Assembly (NCBI RefSeq): GCF_000026945.1
Contig: NC_012861.1
Coordinates: forward strand, 1,984,001 to 2,048,000
Direction of reading: 5' to 3'
Length of the DNA stretch: 64,000 nucleotides
Source: Candida dubliniensis CD36
Taxonomy: Eukaryota; Ascomycota; Pichiomycetes; Serinales; Debaryomycetaceae
Below the pieces are notes generated by a model. That model made no database searches, was not told where the DNA came from, and saw only the letters and a list, made by a program, of their open reading frames with translations. The position numbers were made by a program, and so were the translations under genes. Position 1 is the first letter of the stretch. Each line of letters starts with the position of its first letter. Shown here piece by piece: positions 39,482 through 51,266 of the stretch.

Positions 39482-39510
39482 AAATATCAAGTGTCAACAA
39501 CTTGATATTT
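39482..39510. repeat. Perfect 11-bp inverted repeat
   Basis: AAATATCAAGT (39482-39492) and ACTTGATATTT (39500-39510) flank a 7-base loop. It could be a transposon end remnant, a protein-binding palindrome or chance. Confidence 0.7.
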
Positions 39511-39707
39511 GATATTTTAAGGAACTAAATACAAGTTGGATTTGAGCGTCAAAATGGACTATTAAATGGCCAGTCGGGTATCCAAGTTGTCTGAAGCAAA
39601 TTTAGCTTACACAGGTTAAATAATGAGATATCTACTAGCCGTTTTAGTAGAATAAAGTAATTGTATTGATGAAGGCGCTTGGTACAATAGTTTGCAATCT
39701 TTTTGTC

Positions 39708-40040
39708 TCAAATAATATCTCTCCTTAAGCTATCTTTCTCTACTGTTGAGTGAGAATATTTCTCTCTTTGCTTTTCATAGAATATTGCTTTTCTATGAGA
39801 CCCAGGTGTACATTTTGTCAGTCTATCTTTGATTTCTAAGATTAAGGCAATATAATTTTCGTTGAAATAAAACTTTGAGTTGTTTTTTTTCCCAAAATTT
39901 CTATAAAAATTTTGAAACCCTACTTTATTGAGCAAACACAAATTGTTACAATTATTTAGTACTTTAAAGAGTCGCTCTAATAAAACATCATTTTCATCGT
40001 TTGAATGGCGACTTTGAGTGATAATACGGTTGTTGCAAAA
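39708..40040 (-). other. Open stretch without start codon, possible relic
   Basis: About 110 codons are open on the minus strand, from after a TAG near 40040 to the stop at 39708. Composition is protein-like (ENDVLLERLFKVLNN, KFYFNENYIALILEIKDR). No early ATG and no recognised family. Its location between two MULE loci suggests transposon debris, but chance cannot be excluded. Confidence 0.25.
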
Positions 40041-40836
40041 AACCTATATAATTTTTGGAACCAAGAACAATATGACGTAGTTGAATGGTTGCAAAAGAAC
40101 ATATGTTAGGCTTTATTAATCTTATTACTATAATACGAATGGTTCTAATATTAGTGAAGATTTACGAACTGTAAATTTAAGTAGATGTCACAGTACTAAA
40201 ACTAATTACTCAAAATAGAATAAGACAACCCAAAAGAGTGAAAAAATTACTTAAAACGGAAACAATAATTACTCAAAGAAGAAGAATAATTACCCAAAAT
40301 AGAAAAAAGAAGAGACGAAATTGAAAAGTATTGCTCAAAACAGATAAGAAGAAATGGTACAGAAAAATGCGCAAATTGAATACAACCCTTTCCTCTTTTA
40401 AGGAATAAAACAAGAAGTTAAAACAAAAACTATCTATAACAGGAAATATGTATAATACTTTATTTACTTGAGTTTCAATTGAGTTCATGCACCTTGATGC
40501 ACTGCCGGCTTTGTGTGATTCAATACTAACCGCGACATTTTTATTGTAAACTGATACACTACATACTTAATTATTTTATTTCTCAACTAATTTACATGTA
40601 GGCAAAATTTTCACTAACGGACCCACCTCACGCGTAAAATCAAAGAAAAAAAAAAAAAAAAAAAAAAAAGGATCTGTCGCCATATAAAGTCGTGTGCACC
40701 TACCAACCTATTTAACAGAGGCTGCAAAATGGTTATAGTAGAGATGTTACAATATACATATATTACACATTGACAATAAAATAAGCAATCCTCAATACAC
40801 CCCTTATTTCTGGTGTCATATTCTTTGCCTTGCCGT

Positions 40837-42845
40837 TTAGGGATCACTCCGAAGGTTCTTCGTTATATTAGTGTTCATATCTCTAAAATGATTACTTAAG
40901 CTTAGTAATTTCTCGTCAGTATAATTTTCACTGCCATACATAATGAGTTGTTTCATCTTTTCAATGACAGCAAATCCATGCTTTTGAAATTCTTTTGGTG
41001 TAATCCTGGGATGGTTTACATCTGGCTCATTAATATCAGGGAGGTGGAACGACTTGTGAATCTGTATTAGCTGATGCATAATTGTAATTCAATGATGTAG
41101 CTGGAAAAGAATCATCTTCCGTTAGATCAACCTGGTATTCTGGTGGGATAATCTGTTCTCGACACTCGTGTGTTGCATTATTTATTACTAGTGCAATTTT
41201 TTGCAGTTTGTTAATGGTTTCAATTGTTTCGGCTTTTCTTTTATTGGACATTCTCTGTAGGGGATGCACAGAAAAAATCCTTGAAACTATGTAAACATGT
41301 GTGCATGGTTTAATTTGTTGATGGTTCTTGCAATTGCATAAATCCGCATTCCCATTCTTTTCGATTTCATAAAACACGTCTTTTTGTGTGGATGATTGCA
41401 CTAAAATTTTTGAACCTTTGATTTCCACTCCCTTTTCAATTTTTTCCATTGTTAAAGTATTAACTATATTTTTATTCGCTTTACTGGGTTGTGTAAGATC
41501 TAGTTTGCTAGTGTGTCCATTGCACGCACCATCATTATTCTCATAGTATGGTAGAACTTTATAGAAAAGGGTATAAATTACGTTATCAGTCCTTTCCACC
41601 CCCGATTTGTTCAAGATTTTCTCGCTTAATATAGAATGCCAAAAATTCAATAAGATTATTGGTAAAATCAATTCCACGCAGGTTAACCGAATACCCTTTT
41701 AACCAGCTTTCTTTTCTTTTCAACCAATAATACATATAGATAATATAGTAAGGGTATTCTATAAATGCTCAAACATAGTCTTGGATTCTTTGATTTACCT
41801 CTTCTTCGTTTTTTTGAGCATATTGTTTAATAGAAACTCAAAGTAGCTAGGCATTTTTTCTTTGAGTGTATCTTCTGGTGTTTAGGGAAAATGTTTTGGA
41901 TCTTGAATTTTGGTTTCCTCATTTTGTAAGTTATCAAAAGCAAGAAATTCTTCAATCGCAGCATTTTCGTCAACATTAACAGGCAATTGATCTTAAGGAT
42001 CGTTAATCAAATTCCTCATATGATTGTCTTTAACACCACCGGTTGTAATATCAACTATAGAATTTATAAAACCAGAAACTAAACTGACATCTCTGATATT
42101 TCCTGCTGTTTGAAGGTACCTCTTCTTTTCCATGATATCTCGCGTAATTATTACCCTTTAGAAACAACGTGTCAAAATCCATTCTATTTTGATTCAACAT
42201 AATATAGCTATTTATTATCCCTCTAAGTGCTTTGCTTAGGTGATAGAAATAGTTTGAGATTTCATAATCTTTTTCATTTGGAAACACTTCTCGAATCGAT
42301 GTCCGAACAATCAATACATATTAATGAAGGATTCAACCAGTGCCTTGTTTTCAAATCATGAAACAATAAATAAAGTGGGTACAACACCTGGGTATTTGTT
42401 AAGAGCCAAGCAATTGGAACTGTTTACCCAATTCTGGTATCTAATACTATCACCATGTAAAGGAATAGTCTCTCAGTGATTTTGTCACTTTTTCCGATGT
42501 TAGGAGTTGAATCTATAAAGATTGTATTTCTCTATTGTTGTAGTTTTGTTAACATGTAATTTGGTTGCAAATGCAAACCCCCCATGTTCTTGGCTTGTTG
42601 TTGTGGTTGTTTTCATTCATGTTCTGTCAAAATTTTACATATCCATTCTGTAATAAAGTATCTTGGTACTCTTTTAGACTTTCTTTTAGTTTCGAGGGGA
42701 CCCTCCCAGTAAATATATCCAATTTCTGTCTAATTCTATGATACAATTGGCAATTGAACTTTAAACTGTGATCTAAACTTACAATATTTGTACCAAAGTT
42801 AACTTTTGATCTTTGAGAATTAACCCACGTCCAATCCTTCCTATT
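40837..42845 (-). pseudogene. 5'-truncated, decayed MULE transposase
   Basis: Read on the minus strand, this follows the intact transposase block by block. KDWTWVNSQRSKVNFGTNIV corresponds to the segment after the zinc finger. TIFIDSTPNIGKSDK and LICIDCSD keep both catalytic aspartates, EVFPNEKDYEISNYFYHLSK matches the CxxH region (its Cys is not kept), and NADLCNCKNHQQIKPCTHVY is the SWIM finger. A C-terminal tail (PRITPKEFQKHGF) follows. Breaks include a TGA at 42627-42629, a TAA at 42424-42426, a frameshift near 42300, further loss around 41700-42050 and another shift near 41050. The N-terminal third with the FAR1 finger is absent, the match ending abruptly near 42845. Divergence from the intact copy is high, so this is an old or different lineage. 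Confidence 0.85.
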
Positions 42846-42982
42846 TTTTTTTTCATTTTAAAAATCATATCTGCGCCAAGCGACGTGTTGGGGCGACGTA
42901 ATGAAAAAGTGGAACGAGAATAACTCAATGAAAAAAAAAAAAAACGAACTCGAATACAAACCAGAACAAGTCTAAACTGATA

Positions 42983-44449
42983 ATGATCACCAGGAAACCA
43001 TACAGAATACGAAGTTTTGTAAATCGATACTGCTCCATAACAAGGGATTTATCAAAAACAAATCTAAATGTGGCCACCCATGATCGATCTACAGCCAATG
43101 CGCTAAGGAGAAACCAAAGACGATTAGAAGAGTTTGAGAGCAACATTGAACTTGCAAAACAATTCAAGACTCATAGACAAAATGTAGTGGAAATATTGAA
43201 AGATGAAAAAAACATAGATGCATTATTTGAAAAAGAAGTGCCAATATTAGTGAATGATTATGGGAAGTTGACTGAAGAAATGGGAGTTTTGAGTTTTAAT
43301 GATATTGAGATGAGAAATACAATAATGTTGGTATGTCATTCCTTGGTGGAATCAATGTATATTGAATTGACTTTGAATAAACTCGAAGATAAACGAATAA
43401 AGCCATATCTAGAAGAAATAAAACTGTCCTACTGGTTTGAATCACTAGCAGAATATCGATTTCGTTTCTACAACTTCAAATCGTCACAATTTCTAAGTTC
43501 TACTGAATCAGACATGAGTACTCAAATTAATGGAAATAATTTTGTGAGGTTTAATCTGTGTCAAAAAGATTCTCGCGAATGTATTGAAAAGTTTGAAAGA
43601 TCATTTGAAAAATATAAAAAAGCGCAGAATGAGTCGATAGCACATATTCAACTAGGAATAAACATTGTTCAGGATCTATTGTGTGCACATGAGTATATAC
43701 CCACAACAGAAATATGGCACTACTTGCTTGACAATTTAGGCAAGTTACAATTATACAATTACCAGCAGATTATTTATTTGTCACTTTTCCAATATAAACA
43801 TCAACCAACAATTCTTGCCACACCAAAAGAAAAAGATAGGTTGACTGCTCCATTAATGGCAGATCATTTTAGTCACTTGATAGAGGATTTCCCAGAAATA
43901 CTAAGCACGTTGTGCAAATACCAAGAAGTGAGAAAAGATAAACGAACTTTTATAGAACTCTTGTCATTTTTGAAATTGGATAAATTGGCAGGAGAAGTGA
44001 TGGCTTTAAAGAGTCCTCTATTGTCGAAAACCAAATATAAATTGCCAGCTATATGCCCGGGAATTGAATTTGAATCCAAGGATTTGTTTATTTCACGTAA
44101 CTGTTTATACCTAATTATGCAGTCAGCTATAAACTTGGGATTGTATGAGTACGTCGATTTATTATATGATAAAATTGTGTTGGATTCAATTGATCCACAC
44201 CGGATCCAATTAAATTATGAAGAAAAGCGTCTAGTTGAAGGGTCAATTTTCACACCAGAGTTGTTTTTAATCATGTTAGAAGCTTGTAAGAAATCCAAAG
44301 ATTTAGGTAGAGTATTATGGTTGATGCCCTTTTTAGATGATTATGTGGGCAAAAACTCTGTACCAGTTACCTTGAAGATTTCAATATTGGAAGTACTAAA
44401 GATCTTTAATCTTGAAGGGAAACTTGTTTCTTATCAAAAAATCATGTAA
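42983..44449 (+). CDS. Probable mitochondrial protein, helical-repeat type
   Basis: The 488-residue protein starts with an arginine-rich, acid-free segment (MITRKPYRIRSFVNRYCSIT) typical of a mitochondrial presequence. The rest is helical and leucine/tyrosine-rich, with paired-helix spacing that suggests PPR-like or TPR-like repeats (EIWHYLLDNLGKLQLYNYQQ, NCLYLIMQSAINLGLYEYVD, ELFLIMLEACKKSKDLGRVL). Such fungal proteins usually act on mitochondrial mRNAs or assembly of respiratory subunits. I cannot assign an orthologue. The MULE relic ends only about 140 bp upstream, so the promoter is short. Confidence 0.8.
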   Translation: MITRKPYRIRSFVNRYCSITRDLSKTNLNVATHDRSTANALRRNQRRLEEFESNIELAKQFKTHRQNVVEILKDEKNIDALFEKEVPILVNDYGKLTEEMGVLSFNDIEMRNTIMLVCHSLVESMYIELTLNKLEDKRIKPYLEEIKLSYWFESLAEYRFRFYNFKSSQFLSSTESDMSTQINGNNFVRFNLCQKDSRECIEKFERSFEKYKKAQNESIAHIQLGINIVQDLLCAHEYIPTTEIWHYLLDNLGKLQLYNYQQIIYLSLFQYKHQPTILATPKEKDRLTAPLMADHFSHLIEDFPEILSTLCKYQEVRKDKRTFIELLSFLKLDKLAGEVMALKSPLLSKTKYKLPAICPGIEFESKDLFISRNCLYLIMQSAINLGLYEYVDLLYDKIVLDSIDPHRIQLNYEEKRLVEGSIFTPELFLIMLEACKKSKDLGRVLWLMPFLDDYVGKNSVPVTLKISILEVLKIFNLEGKLVSYQKIM

Positions 44450-44702
44450 ATATGCACTATATGTTATAGTTTCAATACACAGATATGACAAAATTAGTTA
44501 TTCCGGGTCTTCATTCAACTGAGATGTAAAATTGTATTGATAAGATAGATCATTAGCAAAGACAGCTCATATACGGGATATTTATATATTCTAAATGGTT
44601 ATTTCTAAAAACAAAAACGTATTCAAAGTTACTAGAATAGTACATCAATTTAAGAATTGAAACAACAACAAAACATCACTTCTAACAACACCTTGGATAC
44701 AT

Positions 44703-45566
44703 TTAGAAAATGTATTTAATCAAACCAACCAAACTTTTAACTGCCCAAATAAAAATGATTTTTCTGTATGTAGAGTTCCCAATAATTGTCGTGAAAGTAT
44801 CAACAATGATTCCTGAAGTTTGTAAAGCTTGGAGCAAGGAGTCGAATGTTATAATACTTTTTTGAACAAGATTAGTAGCCAATTTAACAACGAAGTTTTG
44901 TCCATCAGAAGTTGTGAGTAAATCATCAACAATAGATACAGCTAATCCAGATTTATTTAATGATGAACAAATTTGAGTCAAATCAGTGACGGAATTAATA
45001 ATGGTAATAAGAGAGTTAATGATAGACAGCTGCACACCATTAATAATACCACCTACCAAATCGAGAAGACCTCGTTTACCAAGTGAAATAACACCATTAT
45101 TCCATAAGGCAACAATAACATTCCATAATCCAGGAACCAAGGAATAGTTGATGAAAAATCTCATGACAATAGAAACTGCTAACCCAGATTTATTGGCAGA
45201 AGTCAAAAGTTTGGTCAATCCAGTAATTGAGATATATTGACCAATAGTATTAATAGTAGTACCTTGGGTAGCAGAACTGGTAGTAAAAGTATGAACAAGT
45301 TGTACACCAACTCCTGATCTATTAAGACTAGTAAAGGCAGCAGTTAAAAGTGCATTATCTGGGTAATCTCTTTTGGTCAAGTTTTGAGAATCAAGACCAG
45401 CAGCGACAACTAATTGTTTAAGATAATTAGCAACTTCGATTTCTTCAGATGTGGCACCACTAGCGTCTCTAATACTAAGCTCGTCAGTGATAGGATTGAC
45501 ATCTAAAGTTTGAGCAAAAGTAAATGCAAGTAGCAAAAAAGACAAATAAGTATATAATAACTTCAT
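44703..45566 (-). CDS. Secreted Op4-like protein with repeated SG-V motifs
   Basis: The 287-residue product from ATG 45566 opens with a signal peptide (MKLLYTYLSFLLLAFTFAQ). Two KR sites (NLTKRDYP near residue 68 and LGKRGLL near 167) look like Kex2 cleavage points. Four spaced copies of an [N/T][R/K/T]SG[V/L/I]-type motif occur: LNRSGVGVQLV, ANKSGLAVSIV, LNKSGLAVSIV and LQTSGIIVDTF. Composition is rich in hydrophobic and small residues, with several NxS/T glycosylation sites. It resembles the Candida opaque-phase Op4 type of secreted protein; function is unknown. The upstream extension of the frame begins at TTG and is not used. Confidence 0.8.
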   Translation of the reverse strand: MKLLYTYLSFLLLAFTFAQTLDVNPITDELSIRDASGATSEEIEVANYLKQLVVAAGLDSQNLTKRDYPDNALLTAAFTSLNRSGVGVQLVHTFTTSSATQGTTINTIGQYISITGLTKLLTSANKSGLAVSIVMRFFINYSLVPGLWNVIVALWNNGVISLGKRGLLDLVGGIINGVQLSIINSLITIINSVTDLTQICSSLNKSGLAVSIVDDLLTTSDGQNFVVKLATNLVQKSIITFDSLLQALQTSGIIVDTFTTIIGNSTYRKIIFIWAVKSLVGLIKYIF

Positions 45567-46589
45567 TTTTTTTAAAAAAGAAAAAACAAGCAACACAAGT
45601 AATTGATATTATGATGTTTTATGACAAATCAATAAGATTGAATTGTTGTTTAAAAAAAACCAGAGAAAGGGAAAGAAGCTGCGAAATATTTATAAGAACA
45701 ATCTACCAGATAGGTTTTGAAAAAGAAATGGGGGAGGGGCTTCCCTGCAGGATTTTGAAATACGACGTTTTTACCGAAAACAGTAATTTCTAATGTAAAT
45801 CTATATTTCTATAACAAGCAATAGAACATTCAATTTCTTCGTAATATCTCGAAAAAGAAGAAGAAGACGTTACAGTAATACCCAACGTTGTATTTAATCC
45901 ACCTAAAAAAAGCAATAGCTCTGTAACACTCACAAACTTTAGCCTAATTTTTACGAAGCGTTGATTTTTTCTTTTTTTTTTTTTTTAGGCTGCAGGGCAT
46001 GGCATTGCATCCTGCAAAAGAATAATCTGAGTTGTATTAACAACAACAACAACAACAACAGTTGAATAAACAAGTCTACTATTGTGAAAAAAAAAAAAAG
46101 AGAATTTATTTACAATATATGTAAGACCATTTGGTTACAATGAAATTTTTAATTTGAAGAAGATAAATTTGGGATGACATTCTTTTCTAAATTAATAGAC
46201 TAATACAGTAATAACTTTAATTTTTAAAGTTATGAGCCTTACAAATTTAGTTTTGCTAGTGGATGAGAAATTCATTATTAATTGTTATAAATCAATTCTT
46301 TCCATATATATATGTATATATATACTGGGAAACACACAAAGCAATGATGATGATGATGATGATATTCTCTACTACCCCTCCTTTCTAATTTGAAAATTTC
46401 TATCTTACCCAATAACAATCCATGAAATATGAAATTATTGGTTAGTATACTGATTATCCACAATTATTTTATTTCTATTTTTGGGGTGGTCTATTTCAAG
46501 TTTTAATTAAAGGTGGTGGAAAATTCTTTATAGAAAATAATATTTTGACAAATTAGTAATGATACAACCAGAAAAAAGACAATCTACTG
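45567..46589. other. Intergenic, upstream of the Op4-like gene
   Basis: About 1 kb. It has a (CAA)n tract at 46039-46060, a (GAT)n tract at 46344-46363, a TA-rich block near 46305 and poly-A/T runs. No gene is supported. Confidence 0.45.
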
Positions 46590-47903
46590 TTAAACTGAGC
46601 CATTTCCTCTCATTTCATCGTACAACAAAACAGATCTTAATAATACTTGGAACCCATTTTCAACTTCTTCTGGAGAAGAATATTCTTCAGGTGTATGAGA
46701 AACACCATTTTTGGAAGGAATGAATATCATTGATGTAGGAACTCTAGAACTAGTAAAACAAGAATCATGGCCGGCACCACTAACAATATCTCTTATTTCA
46801 TTCTCTTTGAAAAGTTGTAAAGCAGAATTCCTAACGGTATCGATATTTGTTTGATTAAAATTGATTGCTGGAGAAGTGATCAAATTTTCAAATTCAACAG
46901 TCAATGGTTTAGCAAAAGGAGAATTTATATTGGTTTGAGCAATTTCAGTTGCTTTGGTTTTAATTTCCTTCATTATTTTCTCCAAATTATCATCTTTAAC
47001 ATGTCTAACATCCAAAGAAAATTTGACAATATTGGGGATGACATTCACTGATCTAGGTTCTAAATCCAATGTACCAACAGTAGCCAAACCACCTTGTTGA
47101 GAAGCTGTTTCTATAGCCATCAAAATAATTTTGGATGCAATCATTAAAGCATCCGACCTAGTATTCATAGGGGTGGTACCAGCGTGAGACGATTTACCAG
47201 TAATTGTCACCAAATTCCATTCAAATGCTTGAACCCCAGTTACTACCCCAATTTTTTTCTTTTCATTTTCCAACACTGGTCCTTGCTCTATATGAAGTTC
47301 AAAATGACAAGCTAATGGATTCTCCAAATATGATGCTTCAACTTCACCCTGATAACCGATTCTTTCCAATTCATGTTTCATTGTCACTGGGTTGATATCT
47401 AATGATTTGAGTGACCAGGCATTTTCTAACGAGATTTTCCCGGCCCAAACTCCTGAAGATACCATACTGGTTGGGAATCTTGCCCCTTCTTCATTAGTCC
47501 AATCGATTACTGCTATAGGATAATTGGGAATGTAATTATTATCTTTCAAAGTCCTCAATACTTCTAAACCCAGCAACACCCCCAATATCCCATCATATCT
47601 ACCACCATTAGGCTGAGTATCTAAATGAGAACCAATTCCAATTGGAGGACCTTGATTTTTACCAGGGTAAATGGCAAAAATGTTACCCATTTCATCGATT
47701 TTTACTTGACAACCTAGTTTTTCAGTTTCTTGAACAAACCAATCCCTAACTTCTTTATCTAAATCAGATAATGCTAACCGACAAACACCTGTTTGTGTTG
47801 ATTCAGGTCCCCAAACACCTTTAGCTCCCCATTTTGCAGTCTCATGAATGGTTTCTAATAATCTTCCTGATTTAATCTTTAAAGAGTCAATCGAGTTTGT
47901 CAT
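46590..47903 (-). CDS. M20-family N-carbamoyl amino acid hydrolase / ureidopropionase
   Basis: The 437-residue zinc amidohydrolase belongs to the hydantoinase/carbamoylase branch. Metal-binding motifs are GIGSHLDTQPNGGRYDGILG (about 91-110), DWTNEEGARFP (about 145) and ELHIEQGPVLE (about 210), with the distal HTPEEYSSPEEVENG near the C terminus. The dimer-domain motif KSSHAGTTPM (about 250) is also present. Family members hydrolyse N-carbamoyl-beta-alanine (Pyd3-like), N-carbamoyl-L-amino acids or allantoate. The yeast Pyd3 enzyme is similar in length (455), so pyrimidine catabolism or nitrogen scavenging is the best guess. The exact substrate cannot be read from sequence. Confidence 0.88.
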   Translation of the reverse strand: MTNSIDSLKIKSGRLLETIHETAKWGAKGVWGPESTQTGVCRLALSDLDKEVRDWFVQETEKLGCQVKIDEMGNIFAIYPGKNQGPPIGIGSHLDTQPNGGRYDGILGVLLGLEVLRTLKDNNYIPNYPIAVIDWTNEEGARFPTSMVSSGVWAGKISLENAWSLKSLDINPVTMKHELERIGYQGEVEASYLENPLACHFELHIEQGPVLENEKKKIGVVTGVQAFEWNLVTITGKSSHAGTTPMNTRSDALMIASKIILMAIETASQQGGLATVGTLDLEPRSVNVIPNIVKFSLDVRHVKDDNLEKIMKEIKTKATEIAQTNINSPFAKPLTVEFENLITSPAINFNQTNIDTVRNSALQLFKENEIRDIVSGAGHDSCFTSSRVPTSMIFIPSKNGVSHTPEEYSSPEEVENGFQVLLRSVLLYDEMRGNGSV

Positions 47904-50900
47904 AATGATACTGATATTAGAATAGTTTGATAAGTACTAGTTAAAACATCTTTAGCATGTATTTTGTTCCTCTTTTATATTGCTTGGGGACTTTCTTATC
48001 TGGTGGGGTTGGTTCTCTTTATCTTGTCGCCAATTTCCTAAAATATATGGGGCAAGGGTGTGAGGAGGAGGAGCTTCGTTTTGTTTTATTCCGTGTGCCT
48101 TGGAGTGAACAAAGATCTATTATTCCATTTCCGGTAGTAAGCGCAATTCCCGCTACGAATTACCAAATTTGTAAATGCGCCTGACAATAGTCAAGACTAA
48201 TAGTAAAAAAAAAAAAAACCTCGAAATAATTTTGCAGACTCAAAAACTAGTTCTTTGATGTTTTTGAAATTGTAAAAGTGTGGCAAGTAGAAATAAAAAA
48301 GAGCCTTAAAATCCCGAAAGCACCTTCATATTGATATTCAGTTCCTCAATCGCCACAAAAGGTGCGTTAATAATTTCCACCACAGTATAAGTTAAATATA
48401 CAACAAATTGAATAACCAGAATATAGTCAGGTGTTAGGGTATACATGATGAAGTTTTATTGTTAATTGACAAGCAGAGTCTTAATTGGATTGAGAAATAA
48501 TGGTAGTAATGACAATTATATTTATCAGGGTTCAAAAATATTTCTACTTGACCATTATTGGTGTTTAATATATGAGTTGCGAAATACAAGACTGTTGTTA
48601 TTTTAACAACCAAGCTAAGGATAAACTTAATGTTTCACAAGCCAATTTATTGACTTGATTTTCATTCTTCATCATATTCAAAAACTGATTTGTTTTTCAA
48701 TAAGAATAGTGTTTAGCCACAGTAAACTAAACACTGTTGCGAGCTGACGTGAGTGGTGGTATGGGATTGGCGTATAAACTCGATCAAAAAGAATGAAGCA
48801 AGAGCATATTTAAAGATTAAACCAAGCAAAGTGGACCAAACGTTTACATGACAATGATAATTCATTCTATGTTAGTCTCAGCAGATACGGTTCTAGTTAT
48901 AAACTAAAAAAAAAAAAAAAAAAGCATAGCTTAGCCGTTTTGGGTTTGAAAGAACTTGGAATGTTATCTGGAACAAACTGTTTTAACTGCGAAATTGAAA
49001 ACAACAACAACAACAAAAATCTCTAAACCTTGTTTGAGATGTCAATGAGTGGACCATTTAAAACTGTACAATCTAATTTGTTTTCAATATAATTGTGTAT
49101 TGACCAATTAAAACGTGGATACTATAGCTTACATGTAATACAGTTGAAGAACAATTTAAGACATTGTTAGTTTTAAATATCTGTATATTGTTTATTGCAG
49201 ATAAAGGGTGCCTACGAATAAACAAAAGCCGTACGATACCAATAATACTATCAAACCAAACAAATTGATTCTATTGAATATACAAAACTTCTTATATTTT
49301 AGAATATGATTACAACTGTCAAGCTCTTACATGGGAGAATCTTATCTCAGTGTTTCAAACATAAAACTGTCAATCTGACATTGCTTGTATTGATTATCGC
49401 GAATCTCAAATAAAAAAAAAAAAAATTGGTTACAAACATACAAACAATAAATGATTGCAATAACGCGAAAAATACCAACCTTAACTAATTCCAATACATT
49501 CTCCAATAGACAATCAACAAATTGACTAACTAAATGTCAACCATAATTTTAAAGTTAGTTAAAAAGAAAAAAAAAAAATAATAAATACTTTTTTGTTAGT
49601 ATACCGATGACAATAATGAGGTGAATTGATGTTATCATTATTGTTTTAGCAGTCAAGCACATTAAATGGAAAAGAGGTTTCCTATATTTCCTATGTTCTG
49701 AACAATTGTATTGCTAAAGACAGCTCTTAGTTACAATAAAATATAACTCAGAAATTGCACCTATCATAACCACAAGCACTAGTCAACGTGGATCAGTATA
49801 CTGTTGTATTTTCCTTATGTATCTGGGGCAGTAAGGCGTACAAGAAAGCCAGGTTAGTATTGGTAATGAAACTCTCTAGTTATCAAAAATATCTCCTTGC
49901 TTTCAAATTCTGTTTCCAACGTTATTCTATGAGAAATTTATCAATCCAATTAACCCAAAAATGTAATAGGAATAATCAATGTACACGGAAAAACAGAAAA
50001 ACAGGAAAAACTACCAAATAAAATGAACTGAAATTGGGAATGAAGATGAAAACATATTTTACAATTTACTTTAACATTGTTGGTTCAAACTTCCTTTACT
50101 CACCTTTCAAGCATAGCAAGTATTCTACATTCTAATATGAATATTACTAAACCGACGATCATTTCAAACAAAGATTAAGGATATTTCATTTTGTTAGTGG
50201 CCAACAATAATAATGCTTGCTAGTCAAACAGCTTATAGCATTCGATGAATTGGTACTTTATGGTTGAAGATTATTAGGTTGTTCCGGTGAAACCACGTTT
50301 ATAAAGTGTCTTGCTTATTGTAATAAGAAAATTCTTTGCATAGCTAATTGGTGTTACCTACTCTCTTTTTGAGACCCTTCCATGATCATCTAAGAGAAAA
50401 GATTCCAATGAACAGAAAAGTTCGAAAGGTATTGGTGGAAAACCGAGAGGGGGGGGGGGGGTTGTGGCGGTGGGGATAGTGAATAATTGCTACTTTAAAA
50501 GCAAGTCCGAATATCCCACCAGCAATTGAAATGATGAGCGAAAAGATACACTCGACAACAAGCATCGTAGATCATGAAATTGCAGTTAGAATTCATACAC
50601 CATTCATGCCACCATTTCAATAATGATAATATCATTGGAATATTGATCAATGATTATGCTATGCCTCAAGCTATTCTCCTCATCTTTAAATTGACTGCTT
50701 TGTGTATGATCATAACAAGTAGACTTTTGTACCAATGATTCGGGATCAGATCCGGTGCCACAAGAATACACAAAATAGTGATCCTAATATCCATATCTAA
50801 AATATCTGATCTACAGCGCCGCCCAGATATGTTGTCATGTGAACTGGTGCTAGATGAAATCCTCCTTGGAACAGTCTTTAGACAAATACAACATGAAAAT

Positions 50901-51266
50901 GAAAAATAAAAAATAGCGCATGTCTCGAAAGAGTATGTTGATAAACCAATTAGAATAATAATTGCTCATCAGCTGACTAAATAGCAGATGATGATGATGA
51001 TGATGATGATAACTAAACCATATCAACCTCTGATATTGTTGGTCTAATTCAATTGACTCTGAATGTTAAAAGAACTTGAGAACAATAGAGTATTGACGTA
51101 ATATTTTTGAATTGAGTAACAAAACAATAAAAGGGTGCACTCTTGTTAGTCATAAGAATTAGTGTTCGAGACGAAGTGGAGACTAAATCACACCCTTTTC
51201 GTATGGGTTACTTTCCATCCCAAATAAAAAGACGAATAGTATCTAATCTCCATTTCTCAAACAAAT
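47904..51266. other. Long gene-free region upstream of the Q-rich regulator
   Basis: About 3.4 kb with no supported gene. It contains poly-A at 48206 and 48906, a 13-G run at 50449-50461, a (GAT)n tract at 50987-51011 and many AT-rich stretches. It lies upstream of a probable regulator and is likely regulatory DNA, with possible LTR debris that I could not define. Confidence 0.4.
50449..50461 (+). repeat. Poly-G run
   Basis: Thirteen consecutive G residues, followed by GTTGTGGCGGTGGGG-type sequence, in AT-rich surroundings. Confidence 0.85.

Larger units (their letters stand above)
38088..40836. other. Gene-poor region between the two MULE-related loci
   Basis: About 2.7 kb. It has a perfect 11-bp-stem hairpin at 39482-39510, paired ACCAGTC/GCCAGTC words near 39463 and 39571, poly-A at 39220 and poly-T near 39400. 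An unexplained minus-strand open stretch runs from 39708 to about 40040. Poly-A follows at 40644. No functional gene is supported. Confidence 0.4.

Noticed and set aside
31668..42900. Regional centromere in the gene-poor zone
   Set aside because: The region holds an intact ORF and transposon relics, and no repeat or chromatin evidence is available from sequence alone.
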